The notes below the pieces were generated by a model, which was not told the origin of the DNA, did no database searches, and saw nothing but the letters and a program-made list of their open reading frames with translations. Both the position numbers and the translations under genes were made by a program. Of a stretch of DNA of 64,000 bases, positions 57,861 through 64,000 are shown piece by piece. Numbering within the stretch: the stretch's first letter is position 1; the number at the start of each line of letters is the position of its first letter. The DNA lies in contig OW569371.1 of assembly GCA_937625935.1 (NCBI GenBank), forward strand, positions 62,001 to 126,000. The letters are read 5' to 3'. This stretch comes from Tetramitus jugosus. Lineage: Eukaryota; Heterolobosea; Eutetramitea; Acrasida; Vahlkampfiidae.

Positions 57861-60149
57861 ATGTACTCCAGGAACAGGAGTCTAAAGGTCCATCTGGACA
57901 ATGTGTGTGACTTGGAGCCTCCGACTACATCTCGGTACTACAATTGCTCATTGACTCCATCTTCTTCTACTTCTCTCGAAGATATAGGCCATGTGTTTCA
58001 GAGTAGTACAATGAAGATGCACAAGGCCAACTTGGCTGCAACAACATTGCAGTACCAAAATCAACAACACGAACATAGGAGTCAAAGAGTAAGTAGATGT
58101 TCCGAGCCGGAGATGAGAAAATCGAACGATACAATGGAGGAAATAGACCAAGTACACTCTTCTGATCAAGATGAGGATCACCACCCCAACCATAATGGAA
58201 ACCAAGGCGCATTGTTTCTCAATATATCGAAATCGAAGCCCAAGGTAGATGTACTTCTCGGACTGAGAGGAAGCATATCTCCTCTTCCAACTCATCGAGC
58301 CCACCTACAATCAATTGCAAATTATCTAAATTCAAAAACTCCTTCTAGTTGTTCTTCGAGTTGTTCTACCGATAGAAGTGTATCGACTGGTGAGAGATCG
58401 CCTCAATCAGCAAAGAGAGGTATTATGGAGATCAGTTCTAAACCTCAAGAGGATTTGAGTTACGAGGAGTTAACTCCATCTAGCAATCCACTACGAGATG
58501 TAGAGCAGTGTTGTACAAATTTATCTTCAGAGAGTTGGGAAATTCAATTGAGAGGAATTATACTGGTGAGAAGATTGGCAAGGTATCATTCTAGCACATT
58601 GATACCTCACATTCATCAAATTCTCGTATTATTGACAGGCTTTGTGAATAATTTGAGATCTTCTCTGTCCAAGAATGCGATTATATGTTATGGAGAGATG
58701 TTCAGAGCCATCGGGAGAGAGATTGATAGTGAATTGGATCTGATAGTGCCCAGTCTAGTGAAAAAGACTGCAGAAGCCAACAGATTTATCAATAGTGAAG
58801 CAGAAAAGACGTTGTTGTCCATCATTCATAACAGCAGCCCTGAGAAGGCATTATCGTCATTATTGCAATTCTCGGAACAGAAGAGTGCTTCTATTAGAGC
58901 AACTTCTGCGATGTTACTGAATGAATGTGTCCAGAGGTGTCAAGTCCGTATCATTAAGAGCAAGGAGTTAGGGAGGCTGTTACAAGCAGTGACGAGATAT
59001 TTAGATGATGGCAGTTTTGAATCGAGAAGGTGGGGCAGAACTCTCGCATATAATCTCTCCAATTATTGCGAAGGACAATCCGAATTCGAACTCGCGCTTC
59101 GAAAGAATCTGAGTAATGAAAAGATTAAAACATTTAGAGATGCTGCCAACAAGGGTATTCCAGTGGGTAGTACAACAGAAACAAGGAATCGATTGATTCC
59201 TAGAGTCAAACATGTTTCTTCCAAGTCTGGTCTAACAGGGAATGGCACTCCAAAATCCCCGAAAGAAATGACTGAAGATACATCTGGAATAGGAGTGTTA
59301 AGACCTACTATTTCAAAAACTACAGTTCCTCCAGCAATCATACGTGCCACGAAAAGTGCTCCCTCTTCTCGTTCACTCCCTGTCCCACTCTCTGTAACCA
59401 AACGTCCACACTCCCACAAGCGAACATCCTCCCACTCTTCTACTCCCATCAACAGTCAAACCTCTGACCGTCTACAGCTTATTTATCGTTCAATGACTTC
59501 ATCAGATTGGATTATGAGAAATCAAGGCATTACTCAACTTCAAGATTTTATATTCGAGAATTCCAGGAATATGTTTCAACAAACAGATTTGATAGTTCAG
59601 ATGTTTGACAACATGCTCCCTAGATTGAGCGACTCCAATTCAAAGGTCAACATATTTGCATATCGAACTCTACTGCAGATCATTCCAATTCTGTCAGAGT
59701 ATTTGGAACCAGTGTGCAATAGACTGTTTCAATCAGTGTGCTCCAGCCTCTCATCGACCAACAGTCAAATTCGGGCTTTGGCCGAAGAATCGATCGATAT
59801 TCTGGTTGAATTCGTACCTGTATCCTTCCTTGTCCCCTGTATTCCCCAGGTTGTGAACAATGCCAAAAACAGAGAAATCGTGCTGGAGAATATACGAGAT
59901 CGATTACTGCCCAAAGCATACCAAGAGAAGCCCCTTCTAATCCAAAAGTACATTGTTCCACTGGCGTGCAAAAGTTACAGAGAAGGAGGAACGAGTCTAA
60001 GGAACTCCTACTTGTCCATACTTCGATCATTGTATTCTCTGTATTCTGAACAAGACTGTTCGAGAGGAAAAGAACTTTTGAATCTCATATCCAACCATGT
60101 GACAAACGAAGATTACATTTCAATCCACAATTTCCTTCATAAACATTAA
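57861..60149 (+). CDS. TOG-domain protein, crescerin/TOGARAM- or CLASP-like
   Basis: A 762-aa HEAT/TOG-array protein that should bind tubulin. The frame is open back to 57804, but the first ATG is 57861. A polar N-terminus (about 200 residues) leads to a first TOG domain: ESWEIQLRGIILVRRLARYH, NLRSSLSKNAIICYGEMFRA, ELDLIVPSLVKKTAEANRFI, SIRATSAMLLNECVQRC. A Ser/Thr/Pro/Lys linker follows (about 465-545), then a second TOG (SDWIMRNQGITQLQDFIFEN, LPRLSDSNSKVNIFAYRTL). The ANRFINSEAEKTL and LSKNAI forms fit crescerin/TOGARAM, which shapes axonemal microtubules; CLASP is the alternative. Confidence 0.85.
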   Translation: MYSRNRSLKVHLDNVCDLEPPTTSRYYNCSLTPSSSTSLEDIGHVFQSSTMKMHKANLAATTLQYQNQQHEHRSQRVSRCSEPEMRKSNDTMEEIDQVHSSDQDEDHHPNHNGNQGALFLNISKSKPKVDVLLGLRGSISPLPTHRAHLQSIANYLNSKTPSSCSSSCSTDRSVSTGERSPQSAKRGIMEISSKPQEDLSYEELTPSSNPLRDVEQCCTNLSSESWEIQLRGIILVRRLARYHSSTLIPHIHQILVLLTGFVNNLRSSLSKNAIICYGEMFRAIGREIDSELDLIVPSLVKKTAEANRFINSEAEKTLLSIIHNSSPEKALSSLLQFSEQKSASIRATSAMLLNECVQRCQVRIIKSKELGRLLQAVTRYLDDGSFESRRWGRTLAYNLSNYCEGQSEFELALRKNLSNEKIKTFRDAANKGIPVGSTTETRNRLIPRVKHVSSKSGLTGNGTPKSPKEMTEDTSGIGVLRPTISKTTVPPAIIRATKSAPSSRSLPVPLSVTKRPHSHKRTSSHSSTPINSQTSDRLQLIYRSMTSSDWIMRNQGITQLQDFIFENSRNMFQQTDLIVQMFDNMLPRLSDSNSKVNIFAYRTLLQIIPILSEYLEPVCNRLFQSVCSSLSSTNSQIRALAEESIDILVEFVPVSFLVPCIPQVVNNAKNREIVLENIRDRLLPKAYQEKPLLIQKYIVPLACKSYREGGTSLRNSYLSILRSLYSLYSEQDCSRGKELLNLISNHVTNEDYISIHNFLHKH

Positions 60150-60342
60150 GTTATTCATCTTTCATCCAATAATCCGATCGGTTCCATCAAATCAGTTCTA
60201 ACTAAATTCATGCAAGACACAAAGAAGTCTCTCATGTTTTTCTCATTTGTTTCGTTGCTCGTTCAATCAAATTAGGGAACAATTCACAACTTGAATTTCC
60301 GCCAAATAATTCCTCCGCTTGTGATCAAAAAACAACGAAAAA

Positions 60343-61251
60343 ATGAGCCACACAGCAACAACTACCAGCAACAATCCTTCTGTGGATACACCGAATGAAA
60401 CCATCTATGTAAACAACTTGAATGAAAAGATCAAAGTACCAGGTAAGTCTCCACTTTTTGCGGATTCTTCCAAACAACACACACTTTTTGTCATAACAAC
60501 AACAAAATTCTCATTTTGGACCAAATTTTTCTTTACTAAATTGTGCATGTGTGAAATTGTTCAATATATAGAGCTAAAGAAGCAATTGTATAACATGTTT
60601 AGTCAATTCGGTCCAATTCTCGATGTCATTGCCAGTCGAAGCATGAGAACACGTGGTCAAGCATGGATCGTTTTTGACAATAAGCAAACTGCGCTGGCAG
60701 CCAAGAAAAAAATGGACGGAACCATTTTTTATGATAAGCCCATGCATGTTCAATTCTCAAAAACAAAGAGCGATGCGATTGCAAAGCTCGATGGATCGAT
60801 TCACAAGCAAAAACAAGACAGAGAAGAAAAGAGGAAACAGTATGAAGCAAACAAGAAGAAGCAACAAATGATGAAGAGTGATAGGTCATTGGGCAGTAGA
60901 GACGCAAGTGACGAGAGACCATCAAAGAGAATGAGAACTGCTGCAGCAGCAACTGAGCCATCATCGACTGGAGCAACGAACGCAGCAGCGAATACCATGA
61001 TGATGAACGAACCAAACAAGATTTTGTTTGTTGAGAATTTGCCTGCGGAGATTAGTGGTGAAGAAGCTCGGCAATCATTGGAAGATCTGTTTCAGAGCAA
61101 TGTTGGATTCAAGGAGTTGCGTTTGATTCCTGTAAAGGGATGGGCGTTTGCAGAGTTTGAGAGCGAGATTCATGCAGCGAACGCATTGAGTCAATTGCAG
61201 GGATTCATGGTCAAGAATCAAGCAATGAAAATTACTTTTGCGAACAAGTAA
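60343..61251 (+). CDS. U1A/U2B''-type snRNP protein (SNF family)
   Basis: Spliceosomal RNA-binding protein with two RRMs. RRM1 is split by a 129-nt intron (60443-60571, GTAAGT...ATATAG); splicing joins NLNEKIKVP to ELKKQLYNMFSQFGPILD, recreating the canonical SNF-family RRM1 with RGQAWIVFDN. A charged linker (KQKQDREEKRKQYEANKKKQ) and an Ala/Thr stretch lead to RRM2 (KILFVENLPAE, RLIPVKGWAFAEFES, MKITFANK). The spliced protein is 259 aa. The intron length is a multiple of three with no stop, so unspliced mRNA would encode an extra 43 residues inside RRM1. One gene may serve both U1 and U2 snRNPs. Confidence 0.94.
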   Translation: MSHTATTTSNNPSVDTPNETIYVNNLNEKIKVPGKSPLFADSSKQHTLFVITTTKFSFWTKFFFTKLCMCEIVQYIELKKQLYNMFSQFGPILDVIASRSMRTRGQAWIVFDNKQTALAAKKKMDGTIFYDKPMHVQFSKTKSDAIAKLDGSIHKQKQDREEKRKQYEANKKKQQMMKSDRSLGSRDASDERPSKRMRTAAAATEPSSTGATNAAANTMMMNEPNKILFVENLPAEISGEEARQSLEDLFQSNVGFKELRLIPVKGWAFAEFESEIHAANALSQLQGFMVKNQAMKITFANK

Positions 61252-61551
61252 TAATGACGATGATGATGATGAGGATATTAGGATTAGGAGGAGATGCCGA
61301 AAAATCATGTATATATTGAACCGGGTGAAGAACAATTGAACCGTTGTTGGATATTTTGCATCGATGACTCAACAGTGTGACCTCATGTGTGACAAACTTT
61401 TCCATCTATAAAACAAAAACATAATGAAGCATTTTATGTGTATTCGCCATAGTCAAAACGATGCATGCTTATATTTTGTCATCCGAATTGCTATTGTTTC
61501 CTGTGATATATTTTACAGTGCGCCGATAGAGAGATTACTAACTGTATGGTG
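61252..61551. other. Convergent intergenic spacer
   Basis: About 300 bp between convergent genes, AT-rich with a GATGAT run at the left edge. Nothing else seen. Confidence 0.4.
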
Positions 61552-63674
61552 TTATTGACTCGATTCAACATACGAGCGAAAGAGTGATATTCGTTGCATC
61601 ATCGAACGTGCCTCAAAAAAGTCATCATCTTCATCTAAGTCCATTTCCGCCTCTCCCTTCTCCAATAGTTTTCTGAACTGTTGAATCTCTTCATTCTCCA
61701 TTTTTTGAATTATTTTGCTAGCGGGGACAGCGGATGCCAGAGGGTCATTGCGTTTAGTGCTGGTTGTCTTCTGCTTCTGCTTTGGCTTAGCTGTGCTACT
61801 ACTCTTTGTGGATTTTGAAGTATTTTTTGTTTTCTCTGTTTCTTTCGAGCTCAGTTTTGAGCTCGATGTTCTCTTTGAATTTGAGGGTAGCTGTGCGGTA
61901 GTTCCGTTTCTAACAGTAGAAGGCTTAATACTTGATTTCGGAGGATATGGCTTCTCCAGCTCATCGAAACTTGTTTGAGAACTCATTGAAGATTCATCAC
62001 CATTTTGGTTACCCTCCTGTTCGCTTGAGGATATTGACGACTCAGAAAAGTGCTTGGATAGAGCGAGACGCCTGGCTCTCTTTATCGCTTCTTTCTTCAT
62101 TTCTTCCGATGAAGAAGCCATATGACCCATCGGAAGCCACGAATAAGCATCCTTCTGAGCTTTCTTCATAACTGAGCGAGGTGAAAATAAATCTTCATCT
62201 TCTGATTGTTCACTGGAATCATCTTCCGTACCACCAACATTGGATTCTTTCTCAGGAGTTAACTCCGCTGGGAATGCTTCATTTCTGCTCATATCGCCTG
62301 AGATTGGCTGTGACTGAACCGAAGAAGCAGTTGTCATCATTGTGTCGTTAGTACTCTGAACAGACTCGTTCATGGAGTTTCTTCTTTTCTTGAGCACGAC
62401 TCTCCTCTTTGAGTTACTTGATGAAGGTTGGTTGCGTCGATCCCTTTCGATGTGTTCATATAAATGTGATAGGGTGAACGCTTCGTTTGGATTAAAGGCT
62501 AGCCCTCCTACTCCATGGTAAATTGGTTTCTTCTTCTGAAACATTTCTTTAACTTCCTTGCTGTTGATTTTCTTAGCTATTATTTTCCTCAACTCTTTCG
62601 GATCCAAATGATTGCTATGAGAATATGATTTCTCATTCCAACTATGATTACTCAAGTTTTGAGATTGGGAATTTGAAGTTTTGATAGATTGACTACTGTC
62701 AACGGATAGTTGATCATCCCCCAAACTCCTCCTCATCTTCCTCTTGATCGGTACTCCAGTCTGTATGTTCGTGATGAGAACGGAATTGCTCGTTGTTGGA
62801 TCATTCTCCTTAACATGACTCCGAGGAAAGTAAGAAAGGGAGGAATTGCTTCTACTCTTAGGAGTCGCTAAGATATTCATTAAATCGTTGTAAGAATCTC
62901 GAGCATTAATAAACATTGCTTCTTCGTCAGTTAAATCATTATTAGCTTGGAGATACAGATCTATATCCTGCAAATCTCGTTGACTTGGACTGTATGAAGT
63001 TGTTGAAGTGTTCTCACCTCTCGTCTGTGTGTAGTCTATCATCATATTTGCCTCTCCTAGATCATCCAAGAATAGATCTCTAGAAGTTGACTTATGTCCA
63101 ATTCCCAGCTTTTGAAAAGCCAATTGTTCCTCCAAGCTCGGTTTTTTGATAAAGTCGAATGCTTCTGTATCTAGATAATCAGTTTTCAAATGCAAATCAG
63201 CTGCCTCTAGTAATGATAGTCTCTTTCGATTGTCCTCCAGTGTTTCCTTGTCATGCTCTGCTATGGCTCTCATAGACTACAATACAGTTAGTAAAATATC
63301 GTTTCCTCGATATGAAAGGTGCCCATATCAATACATACTTCCGTAAGGATCATGTTCTCAGCCCCTGGCGACTCTTCAACAGAGTTCATGGCAATTGGAG
63401 TAACATCGACTGAATGTCGAGAATGATCATTGCTCCTATTAATCAATGGATACTCACTTTGAGATTTTGCACCTAGACTTGTTCTGGTACTCTGTTGGAT
63501 GTGGTGCTGTTGAAGTAGTTGGGATATCGAAGATTCTTCGTCGCTTGAGTCATAGTAAGACAATTCCTTATCATAATCATATTCTCTTGGCATCACTTTT
63601 CGAGACATTCCTACGACAATGTTGTCTGATAAATTCTTGTTTCTCCCGCTTCGATGTTGTTTATTGTAGTTCAT
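61552..63674 (-). CDS. Unknown Ser-rich protein, two exons
   Basis: Exons 63674-63339 and 63276-61552 are joined over a 62-nt intron (donor GTATGTAT, acceptor ATTGTAG), phase 0, giving about 686 aa. The protein is Ser/Lys/Glu-rich and probably mostly disordered. More ordered-looking stretches are DKETLEDNRKRLSLLEAADL, EEAMFINARDSYNDLMNIL, HGVGGLAFNPNEAFTLSHLY and the helical end KMENEEIQQFRKLLEKGE. Basic clusters (KRRVVLKKRRN) could be nuclear signals. I do not recognise a family. Confidence 0.7.
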
Positions 63675-63813
63675 CGAAAACGGTTTCTGTTTCTCCGTTA
63701 ACTATTTTCTCCGTTTACTTCATCCTGCATGATGAACTTTTCCCAATTCCATGTTTGAGATCATAACAACAAGGAAAGTGAAAAAAAACCAACCAAAACA
63801 ACAATCGTAAAAA

Positions 63814-64000
63814 ATGAGCAATCATCAACCAAGCTACGATCTTCCTCTACCACCTCCATCTTCATCCTCATCCATCAATCCAGAACTCATCAACAAAGCA
63901 GTCGGAATTATTATTCCGCCGTCGGAGATTCAGGTCGTCATTAATAAAACAGCAGAGTTTATAGCTCAGAATGGTGCTGATTTCGAGAACAAGCTACTCC
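63814..64000 (+). CDS. SF3A1: Splicing factor 3A subunit 1 (partial, 5' end)
   Basis: Only the first 62 codons are inside the window. After a Pro/Ser-rich start, IIIPPSEIQVVINKTAEFI and AQNGADFENKLL match the first SURP module of SF3A1/Prp21, a U2 snRNP component. The start is ATG 63814 after an A-rich leader. The rest lies beyond the right edge. Confidence 0.88.
   Translation, partial: MSNHQPSYDLPLPPPSSSSSINPELINKAVGIIIPPSEIQVVINKTAEFIAQNGADFENKLL

Noticed and set aside
60443-60571. 43 extra residues in U1A/U2B'' taken as coding
   Set aside because: The stretch has a GTAAGT donor and an ATATAG acceptor, is hydrophobic and T-rich, and interrupts a canonical RRM that is restored by splicing.

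Overview
The window is nuclear DNA from a flagellate-forming protist, most likely a heterolobosean amoeba of the Naegleria type; that placement is inference. Supporting signs are intron-poor, densely packed genes on both strands, short GT-AG introns (about 40-320 nt, several with GTATGT donors, one with a perfect TACTAAC branch site), low-complexity N/Q/S/H runs inside proteins, AT-rich spacers, and flagellar genes (axonemal dynein heavy chain, IFT52, a crescerin-like TOG protein) beside amoeboid signalling genes. No bacterial operons, rRNA genes or CRISPR arrays were seen.

Layout. 1-5.2 kb: N-terminal part of an axonemal dynein heavy chain (minus), running off the left edge. 5.5-24.5 kb: housekeeping genes, namely AGXT2-like aminotransferase, GST, an unknown membrane protein, an MSP-FAM114 fusion, an EngB-type GTPase with a small membrane ORF overlapping its start, a fatty-acid 2-hydroxylase, an unknown protein, an EAF transcription-elongation factor, a secreted malectin-kelch protein, a phosphoesterase and mitoribosomal mS33. 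24.5-26.3 kb: an apparently intact pogo/Tigger-like DNA transposon with perfect 27-bp inverted repeats and TA target duplication. 26.7-32 kb: a Zn2Cys6 transcription factor, dolichyl-diphosphatase and exocyst Sec15. 32-36.1 kb: two unknown genes and a decayed tandem copy of both. 36.4-45.4 kb: ribosomal eS28, IFT52, nicotinamide riboside kinase, a MORN-VPS9 (alsin-like) Rab GEF, a YbaK-type editing domain protein and an atypical MAP kinase. 46.1-50.7 kb: an intron-containing tRNA-Glu(UUC) with a non-LTR retrotransposon inserted just upstream of it, flanked by a 16-bp target-site duplication. 51-64 kb: a RING-BTB-pentapeptide-SPRY protein, an unknown membrane protein, an unknown nuclear-looking protein, a BTB-BACK-SPRY protein, a TOG protein, a U1A/U2B''-type snRNP protein, an unknown protein and the start of SF3A1.

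The genes do not form one pathway. Three concern the flagellum, three the gene-expression machinery of RNA polymerase II and the spliceosome, and several membrane traffic (Sec15, VPS9 GEF, MSP-FAM114). The most notable observation is the LINE sitting about 30-46 bp upstream of a tRNA gene, the position used by tRNA-targeted LINEs of Dictyostelium. Several genes start at an ATG inside a longer open frame that lacks an upstream ATG; those starts are noted in each entry.
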